From NCBI GenBank assembly GCA_019314375.1, contig JAFCZJ010000066.1, positions 1-46,747 of the forward strand: a stretch of 46,747 nucleotides of DNA, in the 5' to 3' direction. Of this stretch, positions 1 through 9,130 are shown piece by piece. This DNA is from Deltaproteobacteria bacterium. Lineage in GTDB: Bacteria; Myxococcota; B64-G9. Under the pieces are notes generated by a model, which saw nothing but the letters and a program-made list of their open reading frames with translations, had not been told where the DNA came from and made no database searches. The position numbers and the translations under genes are program-made. Every line of letters starts with the position of its first letter. Position 1 is the stretch's first letter.

Positions 1-111
1 GGCTGAATCTACTGCTCCTCCTTGCATTACAGGCACATCTGAGTGCCTGGACGAAGCGGGTTGGGAAATTATGCTGAAAGTTCATCGCTTGCTTCATGGA
101 GGCCGGTCCCC
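1..111. other. Window edge, no gene seen
   Basis: This is the sequence downstream of the rfbB stop codon. I see no convincing coding region. The only structure is a 7-bp inverted repeat, CAGGCAC at 30-36 and GTGCCTG at 43-49, which could form a small hairpin. No T-run follows it on the minus strand, so it is not a convincing intrinsic terminator. Confidence 0.5.
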
Positions 112-1186
112 TCACCGCCCAGAGTAGTTTTGATCGTAGAAACGTTGATATTCGCCAGAGATGACGCGATCGACCCAATCGCTTCGTTCCAAATACCAGC
201 GAATGGTCTGCTCGATGCCGGATTCGAAATCCACCTCGGGCCGCCAGGACAGTTCGTGGCGTATGCGGGTTGCGTCGATGGCGTAACGTCGATCGTGGCC
301 AAGCCGATCGGTGATATGCTTGATCAGGCCATCGTCGATGGCCTCGTCACCGGTTATTCGGCGCAAGGAATCGATGAGCTTGCGCACCACGAAGATATTT
401 TCCCGCTCGTTGTTGCCGCCGATGTTGTAAACCCGGCCCGGCTGACCTTGATCGATGACTTTGGCGATGGCCTTTGGCGATGGCCCGGCAATGATCATCG
501 ACATACAGCCAGTCGCGCACATGCTTGCCGTCGCCGTAGACCGGCAAGGGCTCATGGGCCTGGGCATTCCGGATCATCAAAGGGACCAGCTTTTCCGGAA
601 ACTGATAGGGCCCGTAGTTGTTGGAACAGCGCGTGGTGCAGGCCGGCAATCCGTGGGTGTGATGCGCGGCGGCCACCAGCATATCGGCGGCCGCCTTGGA
701 GGCGGCATAGGGATTTCGCGGGGCCAAGGGCGTGTTTTCGCTGAAGGCCCCGTCAGCGGGCAGGCTGCCATAAACCTCATCGGTGGATATCTGGATGTAC
801 TTCTTGCCCGGGATCCAGGTGCCGTCGACCAACCAATGCCGCCTGCATGCGTCGACGAGGCATTGGCTACCCACGACGTTGGTCTCCAAGAAAACCCGGG
901 CGTCGTGGATGGAGCGGTCTACGTGGGACTCGGCCGCAAAATTGATAACCACCGAGGGGGCAAGCTTTGCGAAAACGCCCTCGACTGCCTCTGTGTCCGC
1001 GATGTCGCCACGAATGAAGGAATAGCGATCAGGATAAGCCTCGTCCAGGCCCGCCAGATTCTCCAAATTGCCGGCGTAGGTCAGCTTGTCGTAGGCGATG
1101 ATCCGGCAATCGGCTCGCGTCTGAAGCATCAAATGAACGAAATTGGCACCGATGAAGCCTGCGGCACCGGTCACCAGCCAGGTCAC
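112..1186 (-). pseudogene. rfbB: dTDP-glucose 4,6-dehydratase, frameshifted
   Basis: RfbB (RmlB) dehydrates dTDP-glucose to dTDP-4-keto-6-deoxyglucose in cytoplasmic dTDP-L-rhamnose synthesis. The N-terminal part (1186 down to about 485) has the Rossmann motif TGAAGFIG, the catalytic STDEVYG and the YxxxK motif (YAASK). The reading frame then breaks. The remaining C-terminal part (VIDQGQPGRVYNIGG onward to the stop at 112-114) continues in another frame. The break coincides with a 13-bp tandem duplication at 459-484. Removing one copy restores a continuous reading, ...HCRAIAKVIDQGQPGR... The start is GTG at 1186 and overlaps the rfbD stop as GTGA, preceded by GGGGG. It is the last gene of rfbACDB. 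The break is either a real inactivating mutation or an assembly error, and which one cannot be decided here. Confidence 0.9.
459..484. repeat. 13-bp tandem duplication inside rfbB
   Basis: The plus-strand 13-mer CTTTGGCGATGGC occurs twice back to back (459-471 and 472-484). Thirteen is not a multiple of three, so the extra copy shifts the rfbB frame. Deleting one copy in silico gives an uninterrupted RfbB reading across the junction. Confidence 0.95.
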
Positions 1187-2034
1187 GAAAAGGCCCCCAG
1201 TTCACGCAAGTAGCGTCTTGTGGCGTCTTGCCAATCCGGCAACTCGTGGCCGATGGTCTCTTCCAGTGGATAGTTATCCAAGACAGAGCAAACCGGCCTG
1301 GCTGCTGTCTGGGGAAAAGCGTCGCTCTGCACCGGCTCCAACTCCACCTTCAAGTTGGCGTAATCCCGGATGTAATAAGCCCATTCGAATCGGCTACATG
1401 ATTCAGCATTGGTCAAGTGGTACAGCCCGTATGCTCCGCTCTCCAGAATATCGATGGCTGCGGCTGCGGCATCCAGGGAATAAGTGGGCTTGGCCACCTG
1501 ATCGATGACGATCTTGACCGTGTCCGCGGCCTTGGCCCAGCGCAGGACCTTGCGCACGAAGTTGTCGCCGTTCCCACCGAAAAGCCAACTCAAACGAACG
1601 ACGAAGTGCCTGTTGCATAAGCTACGAACCAGATCCTCGCCCAAGAGTTTGCTCTGTCCGTAACGGTTGATGGGCTGTGGTCGATCCATGACGGTGTAGG
1701 GCTCACGTTGCTTGCCGTCAAAGACGTAGTCGGTGGAAAAATGCATCAAGCCGACGTCTTGTTCCTCCGCCACGATGGCCAGATTGCGCGGACCGATGCC
1801 ATTGACCCGCATGGCCGCGTAGGGCTCTTTTTCCGCCTGGTCCACCAGGTTGTAGGCCGCACAATTGAGAATGAAATCGGGACCGTATTCACCCACCACC
1901 CGTCGCACATCCGGCAGGCATGCGATGTCCAGTTCGGAAAAATCCGTGGGCAAATAATCCAGACCACGTGCCTTGCAAGTCCTGATCAGATCCTGGCCAA
2001 GCTGCCCAAGAGCACCCGTAATCAACAATTTCAT
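1183..2034 (-). CDS. rfbD: dTDP-4-dehydrorhamnose reductase
   Basis: RfbD (RmlD) performs the last step of dTDP-L-rhamnose synthesis, NAD(P)H reduction of the 4-keto group. The 283-aa protein starts [16 protein letters not shown], the family's Rossmann GxxGxxG region. It carries FSTDYVFDG and, further on, YGQSKLLGE, the YxxxK catalytic pair of the SDR fold. Length is normal for the family (about 280-300 aa). The ATG at 2034 overlaps the rfbC stop as ATGA and is preceded by AGGAGAAGGC, so translation is probably coupled. The downstream end overlaps the GTG start of rfbB by 4 bp. Confidence 0.95.
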   Translation of the reverse strand: MKLLITGALGQLGQDLIRTCKARGLDYLPTDFSELDIACLPDVRRVVGEYGPDFILNCAAYNLVDQAEKEPYAAMRVNGIGPRNLAIVAEEQDVGLMHFSTDYVFDGKQREPYTVMDRPQPINRYGQSKLLGEDLVRSLCNRHFVVRLSWLFGGNGDNFVRKVLRWAKAADTVKIVIDQVAKPTYSLDAAAAAIDILESGAYGLYHLTNAESCSRFEWAYYIRDYANLKVELEPVQSDAFPQTAARPVCSVLDNYPLEETIGHELPDWQDATRRYLRELGAFS

Positions 2035-2600
2035 GCCTTCTCCTCGCCGATGCGAAAGCCCAACTTTTCCAAGGTGGGCAAAACCGCGTCCTTGTCGCTC
2101 AATAGGGGCTTTTGCCCCTTTTCCAAGGGCCAGCGAATGCCGATTTGTGGGTCGTCATAGATGAGGCCCGCCTCGTCTTCGGGATGATAATACGCCGAGC
2201 ACTTGTAGGCCAACTCCACCGAGTCGCTCAAGGCCAAAAACCCATGGGCGAATCCGGCCGGGATGAAAAACATCCGATGGCCTTCGGCGTCCAGTTCCAC
2301 CCCATGCCACTTTCCGTAAGTGGGGGATCCGGCCCTCAGGTCCACGGCCACATCGAAAACCTTGCCCGCGAGCACCCGCACCAATTTCGCCTGAGGGTGT
2401 TGCCGCTGGAAGTGCAGACCACGCAAAGTACCGCGCAGCGAACGAGAATGATTGTCCTGCACAAAGATTTCCTGGATACCCAGTTCGGCGAAGTCTCGGC
2501 CGCTATAGGTCTCTTTGAAGAACCCCCGTGCATCCCCATAGACCTTGGGCTCGACAATTTTCAAATCAGAAATGGAGGTGTCTATACACGAAAAATTCAA
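2031..2600 (-). CDS. rfbC: dTDP-4-dehydrorhamnose 3,5-epimerase
   Basis: RfbC (RmlC) epimerises dTDP-4-keto-6-deoxyglucose at C3 and C5. The 189-aa protein shows the family's order of motifs: [16 protein letters not shown] near the N-terminus, [17 protein letters not shown] with the active-site His region, [11 protein letters not shown], and [15 protein letters not shown]. Length is typical (about 180-190 aa). The chosen start is TTG at 2600, which overlaps the rfbA stop as TTGA and has GGAGGG about 6 nt upstream. A TTG start is unusual but fits the dense overlap style of this operon. Confidence 0.94.
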   Translation of the reverse strand: MNFSCIDTSISDLKIVEPKVYGDARGFFKETYSGRDFAELGIQEIFVQDNHSRSLRGTLRGLHFQRQHPQAKLVRVLAGKVFDVAVDLRAGSPTYGKWHGVELDAEGHRMFFIPAGFAHGFLALSDSVELAYKCSAYYHPEDEAGLIYDDPQIGIRWPLEKGQKPLLSDKDAVLPTLEKLGFRIGEEKA

Positions 2601-3472
2601 GGCCTGCCCTCCGAAGCCATGTCGACCAGGTATTGGCCGTATTCCGTAGCCCGATGCGCCTCGGCCAAGCGGCTCAACTGCTCCGTGTCGATGAAACCCA
2701 TGCGCCAGGCGATCTCTTCGATGCAGGCCACGTAATAGCCCTGCCGGTTCTGGATTGCCGCGACGAAATTGGACGCGTCCAAAAGTCCCTCACAGGTACC
2801 GGTGTCCAACCAGGCCATGCCACGACCCAAAAGCTCCACCCGAAGCTTGCCTTCCTGCATATAGCGCCGGTTCAAATCGGTGATCTCCAACTCACCCCGC
2901 GGCGAGGGTTTCAAGGCGCGCGCCATGTCCACAACGCGCCGATCGTAAAAATACAGCCCCGGTATCGCCCAGTGACTACGGGGCTTTTCGGGTTTTTCTT
3001 CCAAGGACAGCGCTTTGCCATCTGAATCCACTTCAACGACGCCGAACTCTCTTGCGTCTTTGACGTAATATCCAAAAACCATGGCCCCGTCGTCGACCGC
3101 GGCACCACGGCGCAAAATCTCGGTCAGGCGCTGTCCATAAAAAATGTTGTCACCCAAAATCAACGCAACTTCTTCGCCGTCGATGAAGTCGGCACCCACG
3201 AGGAAGGCATCGGCCAAACCTCGAGGCCGCTCTTGGGCTTGATAGGAAAACGACAGCCCCACCTGCTCGCCCGTACCCAACAAGGTCTCGTAGACCGGCA
3301 GGTCCCTGGGGGTTGAGATGATCAAAATCTCCCGGATGCCGGCTAGCATGAGCACGGACAAGGGGTAGTAAATCATGGGCTTGTCGTAAATGGGCAGAAG
3401 CTGCTTGGACACGGACTTGGTCATGGGATGCAATCGCGTGCCCAGACCGCCCGCCAAAATGATGCCCTTCAT
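2597..3472 (-). CDS. rfbA: Glucose-1-phosphate thymidylyltransferase
   Basis: RfbA (RmlA) makes dTDP-glucose from glucose-1-phosphate and dTTP, the first step of dTDP-rhamnose synthesis. The 291-aa protein begins [18 protein letters not shown], the nucleotidyltransferase signature, followed by [25 protein letters not shown] and EEKPEKPRS. The reading frame stays open upstream to 3514, but the ATG at 3472 is preferred. It matches the family N-terminus and is preceded by AAGAGGAGG with about 7 nt spacing. It is the first gene of the rfbACDB set, 87 bp after the O-antigen ligase gene, and probably belongs to the same transcript. Confidence 0.95.
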   Translation of the reverse strand: MKGIILAGGLGTRLHPMTKSVSKQLLPIYDKPMIYYPLSVLMLAGIREILIISTPRDLPVYETLLGTGEQVGLSFSYQAQERPRGLADAFLVGADFIDGEEVALILGDNIFYGQRLTEILRRGAAVDDGAMVFGYYVKDAREFGVVEVDSDGKALSLEEKPEKPRSHWAIPGLYFYDRRVVDMARALKPSPRGELEITDLNRRYMQEGKLRVELLGRGMAWLDTGTCEGLLDASNFVAAIQNRQGYYVACIEEIAWRMGFIDTEQLSRLAEAHRATEYGQYLVDMASEGRP

Positions 3473-3559
3473 ACCGTACCTCCTCTTGGGACTATTCCAG
3501 CTCTTCCTGCTCATCCAAGCGAATTTGATCCCTCGTTTTATTCAGAACTTGAGGACCCG

Positions 3560-5119
3560 TCAACCAGGGAACCAAAGCCACTGGCCCAAGCTCCCCCCCA
3601 GGCTGCCCAGGACCAGGGCTAGCCAAGGACGAACAGCTGAGTCCTTCCAGGGGGATTTTCCCAAAACAAAATATGTCGAGAGAGTCAAAGCCGCGACAAT
3701 GGCCATCACCGGCAGGAAATCCAATCGACCCGGAAGCATGCTGGCTGTCGAGCGATAGGCCAAGATGGCCTGACTGGCACCAACCACTAAGGCCATGGCG
3801 GCCAAGGCCAAACCCATCACGGGCAGCAGGTCCCCACCCCATGAGCCCTCCGCTCTATCCTCTTCCTTTGCGACTGCCGACGAGAGACTCGCGCCCATGG
3901 TGAACAAGAGGGCAAACACCACTTCGCCGTCCCAAAAAGGATCATGAAAAAGCCCGACCAAAAGAAAAGCCCCCACCCCGGCCATGGAACCATGCACGAA
4001 GCCTCGAAGCCAGGGCTCGTCATCCGGCATGCTCCGCAATCGCCGGCGAGCCGCCCGAAAGTAGGCGAAAAATATCCAAACAAAAGCCAAGAGGCCCAAA
4101 AATCCACACTCGGCCATGACGCTCAGCACCAAATTGTGTGCCCAGGCGATGGTGCCGGGAAAACGCCGGTTGCCCACTTGCTGCCTGCGAGACTCGACGA
4201 TGGGGCCTGAGTCCCGCTGGAAGTTCCCGTAACCAATACCCGTCAAGGGCCTGAGACTGGACAGATCCTGAGCCGCATGCCAAATCGTCAAGCGCCCCCA
4301 ATCGTGCTTGCCCGCAAAGCTGTGCCGCAGACGGTCGGGCAAATGAGGCCCCAAGATGGCACCTGCCAAAATCAGCAGCACCAAGCCCCCAGCCAAAACA
4401 CCCCAACGCAAGCGGCCACCCGGAAGTCTGGCCAAAATCAGACCGCCGATGGCCAAGGCAAGCACCAAGGGAGCTGCCCGGGTCCACGTAGAAGCCAGGC
4501 CCGCCAGCAGCATGATGAGCAGCAAAAAATGACCCAGTCGCCAGCGCCAGCCCAAGGGCCTGAGCAGCCAGGCAGAGACCCAGGCAATGGGAAAAATCAA
4601 TACATGGGCCAGGGTCAAACGGCTGAAGAAGAGGCCCACGGCCCCGAAGAAGCCCGGCACGCCAGGAGCAGGTCCTATTGCCTGCTTCACTTGCGGATGC
4701 AAAACAGCGCTGAAAGGGTCCAATCCCGAGAGGCTTTGCACCAAGGCCAAGACGCTAACAAGAACCGCGGCACCCACAAACCCCGCCAGAGCCCAGCGCA
4801 GGAGCCGAGGCGTAGTCAGACCGAAATGAGCAACGAAAAAGGCCGACAGGACCCACCAGGAAGTCGCCGTCAGCAGACTGGCCGGTGGGCTCGGGGCGAG
4901 AATCAAGGACAAGGCGATCGCAAGCAACCAAGCCACGAAGGGCCTGTCCAAAGCCGTGCCCGGCCAAGTAAGGCGCAGGGCCAATATCCCCAGCAAAAGA
5001 CTGCTCCCCAAAATCACCGCGACTTGCATGCCGAACAAAGAGGTCGAAAGAGACCAGGCCAGAAGCACGGCACTCCAGGCCAAGGGCGCATCGAGGCGAA
5101 TTTGTCTTAAACCCTTCAC
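3560..5119 (-). CDS. O-antigen ligase/polymerase (Wzy_C type) membrane protein
   Basis: This 519-aa polytopic inner-membrane protein has about 11 to 12 hydrophobic segments. It carries a large loop followed by the signature region TGIGYGNFQ...AWAHNLVLSVMAECGFLGLLAF, typical of the O-antigen ligase/Wzy_C superfamily, which polymerises or transfers undecaprenyl-linked sugar chains. The sequence does not tell ligase (WaaL) from polymerase (Wzy). The frame is open further upstream, but that part is antisense-like overlap with lptG. The GTG at 5119 overlaps the lptG stop as GTGA, the pattern used throughout this operon. Its position between lptFG and the rhamnose genes supports a role in LPS or other surface glycan assembly. 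Confidence 0.85.
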   Translation of the reverse strand: MKGLRQIRLDAPLAWSAVLLAWSLSTSLFGMQVAVILGSSLLLGILALRLTWPGTALDRPFVAWLLAIALSLILAPSPPASLLTATSWWVLSAFFVAHFGLTTPRLLRWALAGFVGAAVLVSVLALVQSLSGLDPFSAVLHPQVKQAIGPAPGVPGFFGAVGLFFSRLTLAHVLIFPIAWVSAWLLRPLGWRWRLGHFLLLIMLLAGLASTWTRAAPLVLALAIGGLILARLPGGRLRWGVLAGGLVLLILAGAILGPHLPDRLRHSFAGKHDWGRLTIWHAAQDLSSLRPLTGIGYGNFQRDSGPIVESRRQQVGNRRFPGTIAWAHNLVLSVMAECGFLGLLAFVWIFFAYFRAARRRLRSMPDDEPWLRGFVHGSMAGVGAFLLVGLFHDPFWDGEVVFALLFTMGASLSSAVAKEEDRAEGSWGGDLLPVMGLALAAMALVVGASQAILAYRSTASMLPGRLDFLPVMAIVAALTLSTYFVLGKSPWKDSAVRPWLALVLGSLGGSLGQWLWFPG

Positions 5120-6207
5120 CGCCGACTCCAAAGGCTTGAGAACCAAGTGGCGAGGGCCGCCATGGCAAAGAAAATGCAAACCGCCCAGGCCCCCCATGCG
5201 GGCGATAGCAAATCCCCGGACACCGAGAAACGACATACAGCCAACAAACCAAAAGCCAGACTCACGAGGCCTGCTGACTCCAGCAGGGCCATGGCCAAGC
5301 TGCGCCGGCGGGCTGGCGACACCCACAAAGGAAACATGACAAACACCAACAAGGCCGCCAAGATTGGATAGGACCAACGCATGTGCCAGGCCAGTATCCA
5401 CTCGGCCGGATCCAATCCTCGACTCAGCAAGGCTTGGGCCGTGGCCTCAAGCTCTGCCAGACTCTTTTCCGCAGGGCGGCCGGATAGATCCTGAAAACGA
5501 TCGGGCCCCACCGCCCAATCCAATTTCAACTCTTTGTGGACCTTGAAGCGGGAGCCCTCAGGAGAAAAATCTCGTTCCTGAATCGAGTACCCATACCAGG
5601 CCCCCTCAGAATCGCGCCAGCGCACCTTGCCGATGTCCCAACGGCGTTTCAGATGAAAGGCCTCATCCAAGTCCAAGACAGTCACCGCCCGCATCCGCTT
5701 GCCGTCCACCGTGCGGGGACCCAGTCGAATCAATCGATTCTCGCCCGCCGCGAACCACAAGTGGGTGCGGAAAAAACGCCAACTCGAGTCGAGCCGGCCC
5801 AAGGAGCCTTGCATCAAGGATTCCATGTTCCGGGTGGCGGGTGGCACCGCCCATTGACTCAAGGCCATCATGGCGACCGCCACCAAAAAGACCAACATGG
5901 CCACGGGTCGCAACAGACGTCCCGGGCCCAGGCCCGCCGCTGCAAGGGCACGCAACTCGAGATGGCGACCCAGCTGGGCGAAAGCAGTACCCGCCCCCAC
6001 CACGAGGGCCACCGGGAGCAGCTGCAGTATCAAGGCCGGCACCTTGGTCGCATAGAACTGCATCACGATGACCAGACCAGCGCCCCCATCCAACAATCGA
6101 CCCACCGATTCCAACAGATCAACCAAGAGAAACAAGCCCACCAAACCCACAAGGGCCAGGAGGAGATTGCGGCCCACCAGGCTCAACAACATGCGGTCGG
6201 CCGTCAC
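5116..6207 (-). CDS. lptG: LPS export permease LptG (YjgP/YjgQ family)
   Basis: LptG is one of the two permease subunits of the LptB2FG transporter, which extracts LPS from the inner membrane. The 363-aa protein has three N-terminal membrane segments, a long periplasmic domain (roughly residues 130-260) and three C-terminal segments, the standard LptF/LptG layout. Motifs such as LELRALAAAGL, after the second hydrophobic segment, match the family's ELxAlraaG region. The start chosen is GTG at 6207, overlapping the lptF stop as GTGA. An in-frame ATG at 6192 is an alternative. The lptF-lptG order matches that of other Gram-negatives. lptB is not in the window. Confidence 0.88.
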   Translation of the reverse strand: MTADRMLLSLVGRNLLLALVGLVGLFLLVDLLESVGRLLDGGAGLVIVMQFYATKVPALILQLLPVALVVGAGTAFAQLGRHLELRALAAAGLGPGRLLRPVAMLVFLVAVAMMALSQWAVPPATRNMESLMQGSLGRLDSSWRFFRTHLWFAAGENRLIRLGPRTVDGKRMRAVTVLDLDEAFHLKRRWDIGKVRWRDSEGAWYGYSIQERDFSPEGSRFKVHKELKLDWAVGPDRFQDLSGRPAEKSLAELEATAQALLSRGLDPAEWILAWHMRWSYPILAALLVFVMFPLWVSPARRRSLAMALLESAGLVSLAFGLLAVCRFSVSGDLLSPAWGAWAVCIFFAMAALATWFSSLWSRR

Positions 6208-7298
6208 GCCCGCCCCCTTTTGCCCCAGAGTCCCGCAAGGGCAAGCAACCCCAGTAAAAGTCCGTTGGGAAGCCATGCCGCAATGCAAGGCGATATCCAT
6301 CCAGGCTTCACCAGGCCGTCCCCTAAGCGCATGAGCAGGTAATACGACAGCACCACCGCCACCGAAACCAAAAGAGTCCCGCGACGTGTTTGCAATCGAC
6401 CGGAGAGGCCCAGAAACAAAGCAAGCCAGGCAAAAACTATACTCGCCATGGGAAAAGCGATGCGGCGATGCCAGGCCGACGCCAAACGACGACCCGTCTC
6501 GCCAGAAGCCTCGCTTGCTCGCAAGGCCAACTGTTGTAAATTGAGCCGATCCAAGGCAGGCAAAGATCGAGTGCGGTCGTGGATCAGCCGTTCAATATTC
6601 AGCCCCATCTCCGCTCGAGCAAAACGCAAATGGGTATACTGACCTCGTTTCGCCCGAACATGGACTTCACCATCGGAGAGCCTCAAGACCAAACCCTGGC
6701 CTCCGGCGTCGGGCATCACTTCTGCATGCTTGGCCAACAACAGCCGTTTGGGCTTGCCGGGACGTCGGTCATCGATCATCAAGCCGCGAAAATGTCCCGC
6801 GGGCCCATCTGATGCCCGTGGATAAATAACAACCTTGGGAATCTCTTCAAAGAAGCGCCCAGCTTGCAAGGAGGCCACCACGTGCTGCTTGGCCAAACGG
6901 ACCAAACTGTGGTGCAAGCCGTCAGCGGCGGACGGTGCCAACCAAGCACTGAGGATCAAAGCCAAAATAGAAGCCATGCCACCCAGCAACAGGGGCATCG
7001 TCGCGAGCCGCAAGCGGGAGCAGCCGGCCGCGGCCAAGGCCACCAACTCGCCGTCTTCCACCATGCGCGCGAAACCCATGAGGATGCCGGCCAAAACCGA
7101 GACAGGCAAAATCCACACGGCAAACATGGGCAAAAAGCTCAGAGCAATCCAGCTCAAGTCGGCGGCCGAGAGTCCGGCGCCGAAGGTCACCTCCCCCAGT
7201 TTCAAAAGCTGCACCACCATAAACAAGAGAAGCAAGGAGCACAAAGCGACCAAACAAGGCCCCAGTATCTGTCTCAGAATATATCGCTGCAGAAGCAA
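6204..7298 (-). CDS. lptF: LPS export permease LptF (YjgP/YjgQ family)
   Basis: This 364-aa protein begins LLQRYILRQILGP, the amphipathic N-terminus typical of LptF. Membrane segments, the family motif GELVALAAAGCS, a periplasmic beta-rich domain (about residues 135-265) and three C-terminal membrane segments follow. It would pair with LptG to form the LPS-extracting ABC permease. The start appears to be TTG at 7298. No strong ribosome-binding site is visible, so the exact start is less certain than the gene. It lies 20 bp downstream of purE and overlaps lptG by 4 bp, linking purine genes and LPS export in one transcription unit. Confidence 0.88.
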   Translation of the reverse strand: MLLQRYILRQILGPCLVALCSLLLLFMVVQLLKLGEVTFGAGLSAADLSWIALSFLPMFAVWILPVSVLAGILMGFARMVEDGELVALAAAGCSRLRLATMPLLLGGMASILALILSAWLAPSAADGLHHSLVRLAKQHVVASLQAGRFFEEIPKVVIYPRASDGPAGHFRGLMIDDRRPGKPKRLLLAKHAEVMPDAGGQGLVLRLSDGEVHVRAKRGQYTHLRFARAEMGLNIERLIHDRTRSLPALDRLNLQQLALRASEASGETGRRLASAWHRRIAFPMASIVFAWLALFLGLSGRLQTRRGTLLVSVAVVLSYYLLMRLGDGLVKPGWISPCIAAWLPNGLLLGLLALAGLWGKRGRA

Positions 7299-7318
7299 GG
7301 GCCGGACCGCGACTCAGA

Positions 7319-7831
7319 CTACAGGCTTTCTTGCAGGATGGCGTCTTTGGCCTCCACCTTGGACGCCAGTTCCTTGCGATACGCCGAAATACGCTCCGCG
7401 ATCTCTGGGTCAGTGACAGCCAGGATAGAAGCCGCCAGCAGGCCAGCGTTGTAGCTTCCAGCGGGACCGATGCCCACCGTGGCCACCGGGATGCCGCGAG
7501 GCATCTGAATGGTGGAGAAAAGCGCATCGGCACCCGCCATGTATCCGGAGACCAAAGGCACGCCGATGACAGGCAAAACGGTGTGGGATGCAACCACCCC
7601 GGCCAGATGGGCAGCCATGCCGGCACCCGCGATGATCACGCCGAAGCCCCGCTCACGGGCACCTTGAGCCAACTTGGCCACCCTGTCAGGCGTGCGATGA
7701 GCCGAGGCCACATGCATGGCGAAGGTGATGCCCATGCGGTCCAAGGCCTCGGCGGCCTCACGCATGGAAGGAAGGTCCGAATCTGAACCCATCAGAATCA
7801 ACACTTGCTTGTGATCTTTATCCACGCTCAT
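7319..7831 (-). CDS. purE: N5-carboxyaminoimidazole ribonucleotide mutase
   Basis: PurE class I converts N5-CAIR to CAIR in de novo purine synthesis. The 170-aa protein has the phosphate-binding GSDSDLPSM near the N-terminus, SAHRTPDR, a glycine-rich GAGMAAHLAGVVA and the VATVGIGPAGSYNAGLLAASIL helix, all class I hallmarks. The ATG at 7831 overlaps the purD stop as ATGA, and AGGAGG lies inside the last purD codons, so translation is coupled. purK, the usual partner, is not next to it. Length is normal. Confidence 0.95.
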   Translation of the reverse strand: MSVDKDHKQVLILMGSDSDLPSMREAAEALDRMGITFAMHVASAHRTPDRVAKLAQGARERGFGVIIAGAGMAAHLAGVVASHTVLPVIGVPLVSGYMAGADALFSTIQMPRGIPVATVGIGPAGSYNAGLLAASILAVTDPEIAERISAYRKELASKVEAKDAILQESL

Positions 7832-9114
7832 GTCCTCCTCGTTAGGGCCCGATGGGCGATATCCCGCCTGAAAAAAGCCCCATCAAAATGAATGCGATCA
7901 ACGGCTCCATAGCTGCGCTCAACCGCGACGGCCACATCTACGCCCAAGCCACATACACCCAGCACCCGACCACCCGAAGTGAGATGACGACCGGCTTCAA
8001 ATCGAGTACCTGCATGAAAAACCACGGATTGCGCCAGGGCACCGGCCGCTTCCAGGCCCTCGATGGGAACATCCCGGGTCACAGGCCCCGGATATCCCTC
8101 AGAGGCCATGACCACACAAACGCAGGCGTCCTCGGACCAATCCAACTCGACCTTTTTCAAATCGCCGCCCATACCTGCCACGGCGGCCAGCGCTGGCACC
8201 AGATCCGACCGCAGCCTGGGCAAGAGAGCCTGGGTCTCCGGATCACCAAAGCGCACGTTGTACTCCAAGACCTTCAACTCCGCGCCGTCAATCATCAGGC
8301 CGGCATAAAGAATCCCTGAAAAATGTCGGCCGTCCTTGCGCATGCCCTCAACGACAGGCCGAAACACTTCTTCTACGACTCGTGCCTCCAATTCTTGCGA
8401 TAAAACCGGGGCCGGCGAGTAAGCGCCCATGCCGCCCGTATTCGGTCCCCGGTCCCCATCCAAAAGTCTTTTGTGATCTTGCGAGGAGGCCAAAAGACGA
8501 ATGTTCCGTCCATCGGTTAAAGCGATGCAGGATGCTTCTTCGCCCTCCAGGAACTCTTCGATCACCACGCTGGCACCGGCCTCTCCGAAGGCCCGTTCCT
8601 GCATGATGCGCTGGATGGCCGCCAAGGCCTCCGCTGTGTCCCTGCAGGGAAAAACACCTTTGCCCGCGGCCAAACCATCGGCCTTGACCACAAGAGGTCG
8701 CCGGTTTGCCTCAAGAAAAGCCACGGCGCTTTGGTGATCGGTAAAAACCTGAAAATCAGCCGTCGGGATGCCGTGCCGCCTCATAAATAACTTAGCGAAA
8801 ACTTTGCTGCCCTCCAGCGCGGCGGCATCTGCGTCCGGCCCGACGGCGGCGATGCCGGCCGCCCGAAAAGCGCCGGCCAAACCATTCACCAGATGTGCCT
8901 CGGGACCAATGACCACCAAATCCACCCCTTCGGCCCTGGCCAGCTCCAACCATTCCGCCTGCGTCCCAGGCTCTTTGAGGCAGCGCACTTTGGGCTCAGC
9001 CTTCAAGCCCCCATTGCCGGGAACACAGAGGACCTCCTCCACCATTTCCGACTGCCTGATCTTCCAAGCCAAGGCGTGCTCACGACCGCCTGAACCGATG
9101 AGCATGATGCGCAT
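7828..9114 (-). CDS. purD: Phosphoribosylamine-glycine ligase
   Basis: PurD (GARS) joins phosphoribosylamine and glycine using ATP, the second step of purine synthesis. The 428-aa protein starts MRIMLIGSGGREHALAW, followed by VVIGPEAHLVNGL, the ATP-grasp region KADGLAAGKGV, and PNTGGMGAYSPAP, then EYNVRFGDPETQ. These are canonical GARS motifs and the length is normal. An in-frame ATG at 9129 lies 5 codons upstream. The start at 9114 is preferred because it matches the family N-terminus. It sits just downstream of the zinc-ribbon/TPR gene and upstream of purE. Confidence 0.95.
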   Translation of the reverse strand: MRIMLIGSGGREHALAWKIRQSEMVEEVLCVPGNGGLKAEPKVRCLKEPGTQAEWLELARAEGVDLVVIGPEAHLVNGLAGAFRAAGIAAVGPDADAAALEGSKVFAKLFMRRHGIPTADFQVFTDHQSAVAFLEANRRPLVVKADGLAAGKGVFPCRDTAEALAAIQRIMQERAFGEAGASVVIEEFLEGEEASCIALTDGRNIRLLASSQDHKRLLDGDRGPNTGGMGAYSPAPVLSQELEARVVEEVFRPVVEGMRKDGRHFSGILYAGLMIDGAELKVLEYNVRFGDPETQALLPRLRSDLVPALAAVAGMGGDLKKVELDWSEDACVCVVMASEGYPGPVTRDVPIEGLEAAGALAQSVVFHAGTRFEAGRHLTSGGRVLGVCGLGVDVAVAVERSYGAVDRIHFDGAFFRRDIAHRALTRRT

Positions 9115-9130
9115 GGGCAAAGCCCCCATT

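Noticed and set aside
43..744. Plus-strand open frame opposite rfbB
   Set aside because: It is antisense to clear RfbB motifs, shows no family resemblance and has no ribosome-binding site. It is a shadow frame of high-GC coding DNA. Similar shadows opposite lptG, purH-like, rfbD and the Cys-rich genes were rejected for the same reason.
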